Part shown: positions 18,596 through 28,812 of the stretch, piece after piece
How positions within the stretch are numbered: position 1 is the first letter of the stretch
How the letters are laid out: each line of letters begins with the position of its first letter
DNA from: Aquibacillus koreensis
GTDB taxonomy: Bacteria > Bacillota > Bacilli > Bacillales > Amphibacillaceae
Length of the DNA: 64,000 nt
Direction of reading: 5' to 3'
Assembly: GCF_025154055.1 (NCBI RefSeq)
Contig: NZ_JAOALK010000062.1
Location: 1 to 64,000 of the forward strand
Translations under genes and position numbers: made by a program
The notes under the pieces: model-generated
The model's input: the letters and a program-made list of their open reading frames with translations, nothing else
Told to the model about the DNA's origin: nothing
The model's database searches: none

Positions 18596-19534
18596 TTACT
18601 CTCCTAACTTTTCCCCTAACAGTATTTCATTCCCAGTTCCACGTAAAAAATCGCTAGCTGTCATCCGTTTTTTCCCTGATGGCTGCAAGCTTGTAATCTT
18701 TATTCCTTTGTTATCTCCACAACATACAACAAAACCATCATCTTCAATCCTTACAATTTCTCCTGGATTAGCAGCGAAATGTATATTCTCTTTTATTCCC
18801 CACCAAACCTTTAGCGTTTTACCTTGTAGCGTGGTGAATGCAACCGGCCAAGGATGGAGACCCCTTATATGGTTATAAATCTCAACGTGTGACTTGGTCC
18901 AATCAATTTTTTCTTGTTCTCGTTTAATGTTAGATGCGAAGGTTGCTTGACTATCCTCTTGCTTCGTACGAGTAGCCTTTTGATTAAATAATGTTGGCAA
19001 TGTATCTTTTAACAGGCTAGCTCCTGCTTCAGCCAGTTTGTCATGTAGTGTTCCAACATGAGCCTCTTCTTCAATCGTCACACGCTTTTGTGTAATAATA
19101 TCCCCAGCATCAAGTTTTTCTACCATATACATGATCGTAATCCCTGTTTCTTTTTTTCCTTGCAAGATCGCGTAATGGATCGGAGCACCACCTCTTAATT
19201 CAGGAAGTAAAGAAGCATGTACGTTGATACAACCATAGGCTGGTGCTTCTAGTAACTCCTTCGGTAAGATCTGGCCAAATGCAGCTGTGACAATAATGTC
19301 TGGCTTATAGTTTAAAACATGCTCAAATTCTGCTCTAATCTTCTCAGGTTGAAAGACAGGAATGTTATGTTTTAGCGCTTCCTCTTTAACTGGTGGAGGT
19401 GTTAAAACCCTTTTTCTCCCTTTGGGACGATCTGGTTGTGTCACTACCAAAACCACTTCATATTGATCTGATATTATTTGTTGCAAAACTGGAACTGCAA
19501 AATCTGGTGTACCCATAAAAACAATTCTCTTCAT
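18596..19534 (-). CDS. fmt: Methionyl-tRNA formyltransferase
   Basis: Formylates initiator Met-tRNA using 10-formyltetrahydrofolate. The 312-aa enzyme has the catalytic N-x-H motif (Asn104, His106) in [16 protein letters not shown] and a C-terminal OB-like domain for tRNA binding. It follows priA with a 13-bp gap. The peptide deformylase gene def, which sits between priA and fmt in B. subtilis, is not here, so deformylation must be encoded elsewhere. Confidence 0.96.
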   Translation of the reverse strand: MKRIVFMGTPDFAVPVLQQIISDQYEVVLVVTQPDRPKGRKRVLTPPPVKEEALKHNIPVFQPEKIRAEFEHVLNYKPDIIVTAAFGQILPKELLEAPAYGCINVHASLLPELRGGAPIHYAILQGKKETGITIMYMVEKLDAGDIITQKRVTIEEEAHVGTLHDKLAEAGASLLKDTLPTLFNQKATRTKQEDSQATFASNIKREQEKIDWTKSHVEIYNHIRGLHPWPVAFTTLQGKTLKVWWGIKENIHFAANPGEIVRIEDDGFVVCCGDNKGIKITSLQPSGKKRMTASDFLRGTGNEILLGEKLGE

Positions 19535-19547
19535 GATGAACCCCTCT

Positions 19548-21956
19548 CTACATTAGTTGATAAGGCTGTAGGTCAACTTGAATCAGCAAGTCATTTTTTT
19601 GTATATCACTTTCAAAATAAGTTAATATTTTTTTTATTATTTTTCTTTGATTCGGTTCATTTTTGTATTTTACCATGCATTGGAAACGATATCTATCTTT
19701 GACTCTAGTTAATGGTGATGGTGTTGGCCCAAGTATTCTCGTCTGTTGTGAAAGGTGCTTTTGTAATAATTGAACAATGGTTCTCGTTACTTCCATCACT
19801 TTCACTTGATTCACATGTGAAACAGTGATCAAAGTGAGGAAGTAATATGGAGGATATTGAAAAGATTTTCTCAGTTTCATTTCTTCCGAAAAGAACTGTT
19901 CATAATCATACTGGCTCGCTAATTGCACACTATAATGCTCGGGTGTGTAAGTTTGCACAACAACTTCTCCCGGTAATGCGTGCCGTCCCGCTCTTCCACT
20001 AACTTGTGTCAGCAGTTGAAATGTTTTCTCGGAAGCTCTAAAATCTGGAAGGTGTAATAAGGAATCTGCTGCTAACACCCCAACTAGTGTAACGTTCCCA
20101 AAATCGAGCCCTTTTGCAATCATCTGTGTACCTAATAGGATATCCGCTTCTTTTCTTGCAAATTGTGTGAGTAAACGTTCATGTGATCCTTTTCTTCTAG
20201 TCGTATCTACATCCATACGTATTACACGCGCTTCTGGTAATAATTCTGCTAAAGCTTCTTCTACTTTTTGTGTTCCTGTACCGAAATACCGAATGGTGTC
20301 ACTCTCACATTCAGGACACATGCTTGGCATTTTTTCTTCATAAGCACAATAGTGACATTTCAATCGTTCATTTTTACGGTGATAGGTAAGTGCTATATCG
20401 CAATGTGGGCATTCTATTACATATCCACAGTCTCGACACATTACAAAAGTGGAATACCCTCTTCGATTTAAAAAAAGAACAATTTGTTCTCCTTTTTTTA
20501 ATCTTTCTTCCATTGCTTCTTTTAACCTTATGGAAAACATCGTTCGATTCCCTTTATGCAATTCTTCTCGCATGTCAACTAAATCTACGGTTGGCATAGT
20601 TGCGTTATTCATTCGGTTCCCCATTGAAAGTAGGTGATATACACCTTTTTTCGCCCTCGCAAACGATTCTAATGTCGGAGTAGCACTTCCAAGCACTACC
20701 GGACAACGATGTTTTTCTCCTCTATAAATAGCTACATCTCTTGCATGATATCTAGGATGATCTTCTTGTTTATAGCTTGTTTCATGTTCTTCATCAATAA
20801 TAATAATTCCGACATTTTCAAAAGGTGCAAAAATGGCAGATCTAGCTCCCACAACTACTTTTACTTGTTTCCTTTGTATTTTTCGCCACTCATCATATTT
20901 TTCGCCAGCAGATAGAGCACTGTGTAATACCGCTACCTCAGATCCAAAACGGCCTTTAAACCGCTCTACCATTTGCGGTGTTAGGGCTATTTCTGGTACA
21001 AGAACAATTGCTTCCTGCCCTTTTTCAATTACTTCTTGAATAGATTGCAAATACACTTCTGTTTTACCACTACCCGTTACCCCGTGAAGCAAAAAAACAT
21101 GGTGTTCTTCATTTTCTAACGCGTTTAATATTGGTTGTATAGCTTCTTCTTGTTGATTTGTTAAGGGGAGCGGTGATGTTCTTGGATATTTACCTTTTTC
21201 ATAAGGTTCACGATACACTTCTTCAAAGGATTCAAGAAGTAAACCTTGGTCTAATAACGGCTTTAAACTTGCTCGCGTTGTATTTACCTTTTTTAGTAAT
21301 GTTTTTTGATTAATTGGCTTCGAATGTTCTAACAAATAATGGAGTAATTGTCGTTGCTTTGCAGCTTGTTTTGACAGATCTTCAAGTGCTTCTTCTATTA
21401 AATGTGCTTCTTTATTTAAACGAATGACAGATTGTTTTTTGATCGTTTCTCTCGATTGCACTTGGTATATTACTTCAATTAAACCATCGCGTATAGCTTT
21501 TTGAAGTTTCGCATGATTTCCCTCTCGTTCAACAAATTCATCGTACGTTATAAAATCTCGACCGGCAAATAAAGTTTTAAATTCAACAGGAATTTCATCA
21601 CTAGATAAACAATGTAGTTCTTTTTTGTATTTTGCTTTTAAAACCTGTGGAAGCATTGCTTGAAACGAAGAAATATAAAAGCTTAGTGTTTCTTCTGATA
21701 GCCATTCCCCTAAATCAAGTAACTCTTCTGTTAGAACTGGTGTTACGTCCATTAAATCACTTATTTCCTTCAATCGATCAAATTCAGATTCATTCACTAA
21801 ATCAAGAACAAACCCCATAATCTTTCTTGGTCCAAACGGAACAATAACACGCATTCCTTTATGGATAGATCCTTGAAACTTACTCGGTATTTTATAATCG
21901 AAAACTCGATTGGTTTGCGTTGCTGGCACATCTACAACTACTTTTGCAATATTCAC
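19548..21956 (-). CDS. priA: Primosomal protein N' (replication restart helicase PriA)
   Basis: 3'-to-5' superfamily 2 helicase that reloads the replisome at abandoned forks. The 802-aa protein has an N-terminal DNA-binding region, Walker [10 protein letters not shown], the DEEH box ([14 protein letters not shown]) and four paired cysteine knuckles for two zinc ions ([14 protein letters not shown], then CHYC and CPEC). It overlaps coaBC by 4 bases. The motif set is complete. Confidence 0.96.
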   Translation of the reverse strand: MNIAKVVVDVPATQTNRVFDYKIPSKFQGSIHKGMRVIVPFGPRKIMGFVLDLVNESEFDRLKEISDLMDVTPVLTEELLDLGEWLSEETLSFYISSFQAMLPQVLKAKYKKELHCLSSDEIPVEFKTLFAGRDFITYDEFVEREGNHAKLQKAIRDGLIEVIYQVQSRETIKKQSVIRLNKEAHLIEEALEDLSKQAAKQRQLLHYLLEHSKPINQKTLLKKVNTTRASLKPLLDQGLLLESFEEVYREPYEKGKYPRTSPLPLTNQQEEAIQPILNALENEEHHVFLLHGVTGSGKTEVYLQSIQEVIEKGQEAIVLVPEIALTPQMVERFKGRFGSEVAVLHSALSAGEKYDEWRKIQRKQVKVVVGARSAIFAPFENVGIIIIDEEHETSYKQEDHPRYHARDVAIYRGEKHRCPVVLGSATPTLESFARAKKGVYHLLSMGNRMNNATMPTVDLVDMREELHKGNRTMFSIRLKEAMEERLKKGEQIVLFLNRRGYSTFVMCRDCGYVIECPHCDIALTYHRKNERLKCHYCAYEEKMPSMCPECESDTIRYFGTGTQKVEEALAELLPEARVIRMDVDTTRRKGSHERLLTQFARKEADILLGTQMIAKGLDFGNVTLVGVLAADSLLHLPDFRASEKTFQLLTQVSGRAGRHALPGEVVVQTYTPEHYSVQLASQYDYEQFFSEEMKLRKSFQYPPYYFLTLITVSHVNQVKVMEVTRTIVQLLQKHLSQQTRILGPTPSPLTRVKDRYRFQCMVKYKNEPNQRKIIKKILTYFESDIQKNDLLIQVDLQPYQLM

Positions 21957-23155
21957 TTTTCTTCATCCTTTAATTCTAAGTGAATTAGCTCCAAGATTTC
22001 CTGGGCTATGACATTTTTGGTCGCTAATGGTAAGTCCTTTTCTATTCCTTTTTTACTTACAAAGGTTACCGCGTTAGTAGAAGTTGCAAAACCAGCTCCC
22101 TCTGCTTTTACATCGTTAATGACAATTGCATCTAAATGCTTTTTCTCTAATTTCTGCTTTCCATATGTAAGTATCTCATCCGTTTCAGCTGCAAATCCCA
22201 CTAAATATTGTGTTGTTTTCATTTCACCAAGGGTAAGTAAAATGTCCTTTGTTCTTTCCATATCAATAGATAGATTACCATCCGATTTCTTCATTTTTCG
22301 GTCATGTATAACAACTGGTCGATAATCAGCAACGGCAGCTGCTTTTATGACAATGTCCTGATTTGGATAGTACATACTCATCTGTTGGAACATTTCCTCT
22401 GCCGTCGTTACATCCACCCGTTTTACATTTCTAGGCGTATTTAAGCTTACTGGTCCAGCTATTAAGGTAACTTCCGCACCAAGACGTGCTGCTTCTTCCG
22501 CAAGTGCAAAACCCATTTTACCTGAAGAATGATTTGTGAAAAATCGAATCGGATCGATAGATTCTCTTGTTGGTCCTGCAGAAATTAAGATTTTCTTATC
22601 TTTCAGGCTAGGATTAATTAGATGGTTTTCGATCACATCTATAATGGTTTCTGGTTCTTCTAATCTTCCTTTGCCAACATAACCACAAGCGAGATAACCA
22701 CTGCCTGGTTCAATAAACTGATAACCCCATGAGGCTATTTTATTCATATTTTCCTTTACAGCTGGGTGTGCATACATATGTACGTTCATTGCTGGAGCAA
22801 TATAAACGGGAGCTCTTGTTGCCAAGAGTGTAGTGGAAAGCATATCATCCGCATTCCCATTTGCTATTTTTGCAATGATATTGGCTGTTGCAGGCGCGAT
22901 TATCACTAAATCTGCCCAATCAGCAAGGTCAATGTGTGCGATTTTTTCAGGATCTTTCTCATCAAATGTATCTGTATAAACAGGGTTTCTAGATAAAGCT
23001 TGAAACGTAAGCGGAGAAACGAACTTGGTCGCGCTCTCTGTCATAATAACTTTTACATTCGCACCTTTTTGAGTAAGTTTACTCGTAAGCGCACAGGCCT
23101 TGTATGCTGCAATTCCACCCGTAACACCTAAAATAACGTTTTTTTGTTGAAGCAT
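21953..23155 (-). CDS. coaBC: Bifunctional phosphopantothenoylcysteine decarboxylase / phosphopantothenate-cysteine ligase
   Basis: Two consecutive steps of coenzyme A synthesis in one polypeptide of 400 aa. The N-terminal CoaC half is a flavin-dependent decarboxylase with GGIAAYKA and the catalytic region [11 protein letters not shown] and APAMN. The C-terminal CoaB half (from about residue 190) has [11 protein letters not shown] and SSGKMG. It overlaps priA by 4 bases. A terminator separates it from rpoZ, unlike a single continuous unit. A GGGGG ribosome site precedes the start. Confidence 0.95.
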   Translation of the reverse strand: MLQQKNVILGVTGGIAAYKACALTSKLTQKGANVKVIMTESATKFVSPLTFQALSRNPVYTDTFDEKDPEKIAHIDLADWADLVIIAPATANIIAKIANGNADDMLSTTLLATRAPVYIAPAMNVHMYAHPAVKENMNKIASWGYQFIEPGSGYLACGYVGKGRLEEPETIIDVIENHLINPSLKDKKILISAGPTRESIDPIRFFTNHSSGKMGFALAEEAARLGAEVTLIAGPVSLNTPRNVKRVDVTTAEEMFQQMSMYYPNQDIVIKAAAVADYRPVVIHDRKMKKSDGNLSIDMERTKDILLTLGEMKTTQYLVGFAAETDEILTYGKQKLEKKHLDAIVINDVKAEGAGFATSTNAVTFVSKKGIEKDLPLATKNVIAQEILELIHLELKDEEK

Positions 23156-23239
23156 ACGCTTATATCCCCCTTATCCATAACCTTAATCTTAAGCTTTATA
23201 TGTATGTTTAATAATTTGAATTGTAGCATTTTTATAGAA

Positions 23240-23270
23240 GAAAACCTCGCTTGCGTCTTTGCAAGCGAGG
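23240..23270 (-). terminator. Terminator between rpoZ and coaBC
   Basis: A perfect 10-bp stem pairs CCTCGCTTGC (23245-23254) with GCAAGCGAGG (23261-23270), followed in the minus direction by TTTTC. It would end the remA-gmk-rpoZ transcript, so coaBC probably has its own promoter in the 85 bp that remain. Confidence 0.8.
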
Positions 23271-23401
23271 AACTTCTGGAAAACAACGACATGTATCTCT
23301 TTACTAGTGTGCATGGCATGATGATCAAAATAGATCCAATTCAACATTTTCCTATAGAAAGTGTTCGAGAAAGTCATACCATCATAATTCTGTCAATTCG
23401 T

Positions 23402-23608
23402 TTACTCTTCTTCCGCAGCAATGAAAGTTAGTTTGTCAGCTTGGATCTCTTCTAAAGCAATTCCTACATATTTCACTGACTTAGGATTATCTAACTGGTG
23501 ACGCTGCGTATCTTGAATTTGACGTGCACGTCTAGCTGATAAAGTAACTAATGTGTACTTAGAATTAATTTTATTTTGCAATTTATCAATTGATGGTTCT
23601 AACATCAT
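23402..23608 (-). CDS. rpoZ: DNA-directed RNA polymerase omega subunit
   Basis: Small subunit that helps assemble and stabilise RNA polymerase. The 68-aa sequence carries [30 protein letters not shown], typical of omega. I chose the ATG at 23608; a TTG at 23614 overlapping the gmk stop and the next ATG are alternatives with the same GGAGG site. It follows gmk directly, as in B. subtilis. The 130 bp between its stop and the terminator hairpin are unusually long but hold no supported gene. Confidence 0.92.
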   Translation of the reverse strand: MMLEPSIDKLQNKINSKYTLVTLSARRARQIQDTQRHQLDNPKSVKYVGIALEEIQADKLTFIAAEEE

Positions 23609-23610
23609 AC

Positions 23611-24240
<630 letters not shown>

Positions 24241-24249
24241 CTATTTACT

Positions 24250-24510
24250 TTACTCATCAGAGATTTCATCGTGGCTAATGACACGTTGACCAACAGTCTC
24301 AGGTTGCACTGCTGATAAAACAACATGATCACTATCCGTTATGATTACAGCTCTAGTACGTCGACCATATGTAGCATCTACTAATTTATTATTGTCCCTT
24401 GCAACCGTAATAATTCGTTTAATCGGAGCAGATTCCGGTGAAACAATTGAAATAATGCGATTTGCTGAAACCACATTACCAAATCCTATGTTTATTAATC
24501 TTAAACTCAT
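24250..24510 (-). CDS. remA: Extracellular matrix regulator RemA (DUF370)
   Basis: DNA-binding activator of biofilm matrix genes and osmoprotection in B. subtilis, forming ring-shaped oligomers. The 86-aa product begins [18 protein letters not shown] and includes [11 protein letters not shown] and [18 protein letters not shown], matching RemA closely. I chose the ATG at 24510 (AGAGGGGG upstream) rather than the longer frame to 24576. It heads the remA-gmk-rpoZ unit. Known eps/tapA targets are not in the window, so its role in this organism is inferred. Confidence 0.93.
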   Translation of the reverse strand: MSLRLINIGFGNVVSANRIISIVSPESAPIKRIITVARDNNKLVDATYGRRTRAVIITDSDHVVLSAVQPETVGQRVISHDEISDE

Positions 24511-24697
24511 GACGGTTCCCCCTCTTGTACAGATATTTCCTGCACATAAAAAATTAGTCTTTATATTTAATAACACTTTCTAAAACTAAATGTAAAAAGT
24601 TGTTAGAAATAACTATCCTTATTCTATACAGGTTTAGACAAGTACAAACATTATTCACTAAATCCATTAATCCGTTTGTATTTTATCATTACTAGCT

Positions 24698-24725
24698 ATT
24701 ATAGTATATAGCAATCTATCTACAA
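24698..24725 (-). promoter_or_regulatory. Candidate promoter of remA-gmk-rpoZ
   Basis: TTGTAG (24720-24725) and a consensus TATAAT (24698-24703) are 16 bases apart on the minus strand. It lies just after the yloC stop and would leave a leader of about 180 bases before remA. Confidence 0.5.
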
Positions 24726-24734
24726 AACATAATG

Positions 24735-25619
24735 TTATTCTACATTTTGTATTTGCTCTTTTATTTTTTCTATCTCACTTTTTAATAAAACAACCAATTC
24801 GCTATTTTTAACGTCATTTGATTTTGACCCAATTGTGTTCGTTTCTCGATGCATTTCTTGCAAGATAAAATCCAATTTTCTTCCGATCGCATCTTTTTGA
24901 GACATAGTCTGTAAAAATTGGTGCACATGGCTATGTAAACGAGTGACCTCTTCCGTAATATCACCTTTCTCAGCAAGCACTGCGATATCTTGATATAGTT
25001 TAGATTCATCCGTTACATACGATTCATCCTCTATGTAGGTTTTAATTCTTTGAATTATTCGGTCCCGATATTCTATTATAACAATATCTCTTCTTTCTCC
25101 CAACTCTTTTACTGTTTTTTCTATGAAATCTATCCTACCAGCTAAATCTTTTTTTATTTCTCTACCTTCTTCTTGTCGCATTTGTTCAACTTGTCTACAT
25201 GCAGTAGTAAGCACCTTTTCAACTGAATGATACACCGTCTCATCATACTCGGATTGTTCCTGAACAGAAAAAACATCTTCTATTTTAGTTAAAACATCTA
25301 CAGGAATATTACCATTAAGGTTGTATCTGCTCTTAGCCTCTTGGATCTTTTCTATGTATTGGTCCATTAGGTCCCAATTAACGAGTAAAGTACGACTTAT
25401 AAGCTCCTCCCCATTCATGGTAACGAACACTTCTATCCTTCCCCTTTGAAAGAATGATTGAACAACCTTTTTTAATTTTTCTTCTAACACTAATAAAGAA
25501 CGCGGCATTTTCATGGAAACATCCAAGAAGCGGTGATTCACACTTCTTATTTCAACCGCAATATTTGTTTCATTAATAATTATTTCATCCCTACCATATC
25601 CAGTCATACTTGTAACCAC
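24735..25619 (-). CDS. yloC: YicC/YloC family endoribonuclease
   Basis: Member of the YicC family of RNA endonucleases that act on small or structured RNAs. The core SMTGYGRDE at the N-terminus, EIRSVNHRFLDV, and the C-terminal EMHRETNTIGSKS are the family signatures. I place the start at the GTG at 25619 (VVTSMTGYG, 294 aa), because a GGATGTGAT ribosome-site-like sequence lies just upstream; a TTG at 25649 would add 10 residues. It precedes remA as in B. subtilis. Its physiological targets here are unknown. Confidence 0.9.
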   Translation of the reverse strand: MVTSMTGYGRDEIIINETNIAVEIRSVNHRFLDVSMKMPRSLLVLEEKLKKVVQSFFQRGRIEVFVTMNGEELISRTLLVNWDLMDQYIEKIQEAKSRYNLNGNIPVDVLTKIEDVFSVQEQSEYDETVYHSVEKVLTTACRQVEQMRQEEGREIKKDLAGRIDFIEKTVKELGERRDIVIIEYRDRIIQRIKTYIEDESYVTDESKLYQDIAVLAEKGDITEEVTRLHSHVHQFLQTMSQKDAIGRKLDFILQEMHRETNTIGSKSNDVKNSELVVLLKSEIEKIKEQIQNVE

Positions 25620-25746
25620 GCTATCACATCCATTACTTTTTTGTTCCAAAGTTATACCTTAACTATATCAAACATTGTTGCAATATGTCATTAAGAAGCA
25701 AGAGAATATGACACAAGCATTTCCTCTTAGTAATTCACATTTGATA

Positions 25747-26015
25747 TAAACTCTGTCGTAACTAACCCACCCGCCATCTATGTTCGATTTTGGCGGCTAT
25801 CTAGATCCGTTATTTGTCCGAAATCTTCGTTTATATTATTTTAGCGGCTACCAGATCCCTTATTTGCCCTTATTTCATTAATTACGTGTGCATTTTGCTG
25901 AAATAGCGTACTGTATAGCCGCTTAGATTTTAAAATCGCCTAAAATAGGAAAATAAGGGAACTCATGACCGCTTGCGTTGTATTCTCTCATCATCTTGTG
26001 TTACGACGCACTCTA
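25747..26015. mobile_element. MITE-like element, copy 2 (core type B)
   Basis: A 269-bp non-coding element. Its left end TAAACTCTGTCGTA (25747-25760) is identical to that of copy 1. Its right end (26002-26015) read inward is TAGAGTGCGTCGTA, matching at 9 of 14 positions. The core differs from copy 1: GGCGGCTATCTAGATCCG (25792 on) and AGCGGCTACCAGATCCC (25843 on) are direct units, and inverted versions follow near 25909-25930 and 25948-25972, making a long palindrome. It fills the yloC-yloB gap. Confidence 0.72.
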
Positions 26016-26034
26016 TAGAAACTGCGTCTCACAA

Positions 26035-26063
26035 CGAAAATAGGCCTACGAATAAAGTAGGCC
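26035..26063 (-). terminator. Terminator of yloB
   Basis: GGCCTAC (26043-26049) pairs with GTAGGCC (26057-26063) around a 7-base loop, followed in the minus direction by TATTTTC. It lies 10 bp after the yloB stop. Confidence 0.8.
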
Positions 26064-26072
26064 GCCTTGTAG

Positions 26073-28721
26073 TTATTTTTTTGTGAATCCAAATAGGACT
26101 GTTGGGATGGCACTTAATGCTAATATGAAAATCCAGTCTCTTAAAGCTAGGTCCATTGTGTTGAAAACAGTTTGTAATGGTTCAAAGTAAATGACGACTA
26201 ATAACAATAGAACAGAAGAAATAACAGCCCCTACTAAATATAAATTCTGAAACGGATTTCTCGAAAAGATCGAATGCTCACTTCTACAATCGAATACATG
26301 AATTAACTGAGCCATTACTAATGTAGTAAAAGCAATGGTCTGTGCATAACGTAAGTGATCTGGATTATTTTGATATGCAGTTATAAAAGCTATTAAAGTA
26401 ACTAAACCGATCATTAAGCCTCTACTCAATATTTTAAACCCAAGTCCCCTAGCAAAAATACCTTCTTTAGGATCTCTTGGTTTACGTTTCATTACATCTC
26501 CTTCTGCTTGATCCAGGCCTAACGCCATAGCAGGTAGCCCATCTGTTACTAGATTGACCCACAAAATTTGTACAGGGATTAGTGGTAGAGGCATACCTAG
26601 TAACATTGCAAATAACATGACTAATATTTCCCCTACATTGGACGCAAGTAGATAACGGATAAACTTACGAATATTTTCATATATATTTCTACCTTCTTTT
26701 ATGGCAGATTTAATCGTTGCAAAGTTATCATCCAGTAGCACCAAAGCAGACGCTTCTTTCGCAACATCCGTCCCGTTATATCCCATACTCACTCCAATAT
26801 CACTTGCCTTAATGGCAGGTGCATCATTTACCCCATCACCAGTCATGGCAACAACATGTCCATTTCGTTGAAAAGCTTTTACAATTTTCAGTTTATGTTC
26901 TGGGGTTACTCTAGCAAAAACATATACATCTTCAATCACGTCACTCAATTGTTCTTCCGTCATATTACTCAGTTGATGTCCTTCTAATACTTTTCCACCT
27001 TTAGGAATTAACTTTAATTGATCTGCTATGGCGTAGGCAGTTTTTGCGTGATCGCCGGTAATCATCACTGTTTTAATACCTGCTTCTCGACATTCAGCAA
27101 TTGCTGCTTTTACTTCTTTTCTAGGAGGATCAATAATTCCATAAATTCCAATAAACGTAAGATCCTTTTCTAGCAACATGTCATCAAACTGTTGACCTTT
27201 CTTTAAAGGTTTAATCCCTATCGCTATTGTTCTTAACGCTTGATTCGCCATATTATTAATAGCCTGATCCATTTGTTTTTGATCACCTGTACGTAAAGGT
27301 CTTCTACCACTAGCATCAGTAACATAATTCATTCTTGGTAGTAACACATCCGGTGCACCTTTCGTAATGACAAATTGATTCTTTTGCTTATCTTCCACTA
27401 CGACACTCATTCGTTTCCGATCAGAGTCAAAAGGAATTTCGTGGATAATTGTAAATTGATTTGTATCTTCTATTGTAATATTTGCTTTTCTTGCTGCAAC
27501 AAGTAGCGCCCCTTCTGTTGGATCCCCATCTATCATCCAATTTCCCTTCTTTTTCATAAGCGTAGCATGGTTGCATATCGCACCATACAATAGCATGCTA
27601 TCTAACGAAGGATCATCTACTTTTTTACCATCTAGTTGAAATTCTCCTTTTAAATCATACCCTTGACCTGTAACATCAAAGATGTCATTGTCTAAATAGA
27701 TCTGTTTCACAGTCATTCGATTCTCTGTCATTGTCCCTGTTTTATCTGAACAAATAACAGATGCACTTCCCAACGTTTCGACAGCAGATAGTTTTCGAAC
27801 AATTGCTTTTTTTCTTATCATCCTTTGTACACCTAAAGACAGCGCAACAGTAACGATGGCCGGCAAGCCCTCTGGTATAGCGGCGACAGCCAATGAAACA
27901 CCTGCTAAAAACATATTATAAAGCGGATGACCTTGCCAAACGCCTACAATAACAACAAAAACAGTTAATAATAATGCGATCACAATTAATAGTTTTCCAA
28001 GCTCCGCCAATTTTCTTTCTAGTGGTGTTTGCTGTTGTTCTGTATTCACAAGTAAGTCTGCAATCTGGCCCATCGCAGTCTTCATTCCTGTCCCTACTAC
28101 AACACCGATACCACTACCTCGTGTCACAAGTGTTCCCATAAAGGCCATATTTTTCTGATCAGCTGGTTCTAACCCATCTTTTGTCATTGCAGTAGCATGC
28201 TTTGATGCAGGTACAGATTCCCCTGTCAATGCAGATTCTTCTATCTCTAAGCTAGTTGATTTAATAACACGTAAATCTGCGGAAACACGATCTCCACTAG
28301 TAACCTTAATCACATCACCAACTACTAATTCACTTGAAGGAACTTTCTCCCATTTTTCATTACGCAATACATTTGCCATAGGAGCAGACAATTCTTTTAA
28401 TTTCGCTAAAGATTTTTCTGCTTTTTGTTCTTGAAAAAAACCGATACATCCATTGATTAGGACAATAATCATGATTGCGATAGCATCCACATACTCACCA
28501 AGAAGACCAGAAACCAATGTAGCAGCTAATAGTACTAAAACCATAAAATCCTGGAACTGCTTAATAAAAACAAGCCACAATGGAGTCTTCTTTCCGTCAT
28601 CAAAAACGTTAGGGCCAAATTTATTTAATCGATTTTCTGCATCCTTCGTTGATAGACCTTTATCAATGTCTACACCTAGCTTTTCCTGCAGTTTTTCTTC
28701 ATTCCATTGGTACCAATTCAT
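26073..28721 (-). CDS. yloB: Cation-transporting P-type ATPase, Ca2+ type (YloB family)
   Basis: Membrane pump of the P2A family, most likely exporting Ca2+. The ~882-aa protein has the phosphatase motif TGES, the phosphorylated Asp in CSDKTGTMTENRM, the hinge TGDGVNDAPAIKASDIG, and about ten membrane helices. Helix 4 has the PEGLP motif and helix 6 has NLVTDGLPAMALG, which fit a Ca2+ pump. I chose the ATG at 28721 (GGAGG 8 bases before it) over an upstream one at 28736. It is separated from yloC by mobile-element copy 2 and is divergent from rqcH. Substrate is inferred from family. Confidence 0.9.
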   Translation of the reverse strand: MNWYQWNEEKLQEKLGVDIDKGLSTKDAENRLNKFGPNVFDDGKKTPLWLVFIKQFQDFMVLVLLAATLVSGLLGEYVDAIAIMIIVLINGCIGFFQEQKAEKSLAKLKELSAPMANVLRNEKWEKVPSSELVVGDVIKVTSGDRVSADLRVIKSTSLEIEESALTGESVPASKHATAMTKDGLEPADQKNMAFMGTLVTRGSGIGVVVGTGMKTAMGQIADLLVNTEQQQTPLERKLAELGKLLIVIALLLTVFVVIVGVWQGHPLYNMFLAGVSLAVAAIPEGLPAIVTVALSLGVQRMIRKKAIVRKLSAVETLGSASVICSDKTGTMTENRMTVKQIYLDNDIFDVTGQGYDLKGEFQLDGKKVDDPSLDSMLLYGAICNHATLMKKKGNWMIDGDPTEGALLVAARKANITIEDTNQFTIIHEIPFDSDRKRMSVVVEDKQKNQFVITKGAPDVLLPRMNYVTDASGRRPLRTGDQKQMDQAINNMANQALRTIAIGIKPLKKGQQFDDMLLEKDLTFIGIYGIIDPPRKEVKAAIAECREAGIKTVMITGDHAKTAYAIADQLKLIPKGGKVLEGHQLSNMTEEQLSDVIEDVYVFARVTPEHKLKIVKAFQRNGHVVAMTGDGVNDAPAIKASDIGVSMGYNGTDVAKEASALVLLDDNFATIKSAIKEGRNIYENIRKFIRYLLASNVGEILVMLFAMLLGMPLPLIPVQILWVNLVTDGLPAMALGLDQAEGDVMKRKPRDPKEGIFARGLGFKILSRGLMIGLVTLIAFITAYQNNPDHLRYAQTIAFTTLVMAQLIHVFDCRSEHSIFSRNPFQNLYLVGAVISSVLLLLVVIYFEPLQTVFNTMDLALRDWIFILALSAIPTVLFGFTKK

Positions 28722-28812
28722 ACTGCATACCTCCATGTACTCTTTCCTTCAATAGATATGTATTCAGACTCGTCCCAAAAAATGCTATAATTAGATTAGC
28801 GAGGTGATTCAA

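Noticed and set aside
23144-23431. 95-codon plus-strand frame between coaBC and rpoZ
   Set aside because: It crosses a perfect terminator hairpin, overlaps both gene ends, and has no ribosome site or recognisable motif.
24735-25649. Longer yloC frame from a TTG start at 25649
   Set aside because: The family starts close to SMTGYG, and a ribosome-site-like GGATGTGAT fits the GTG at 25619 better.
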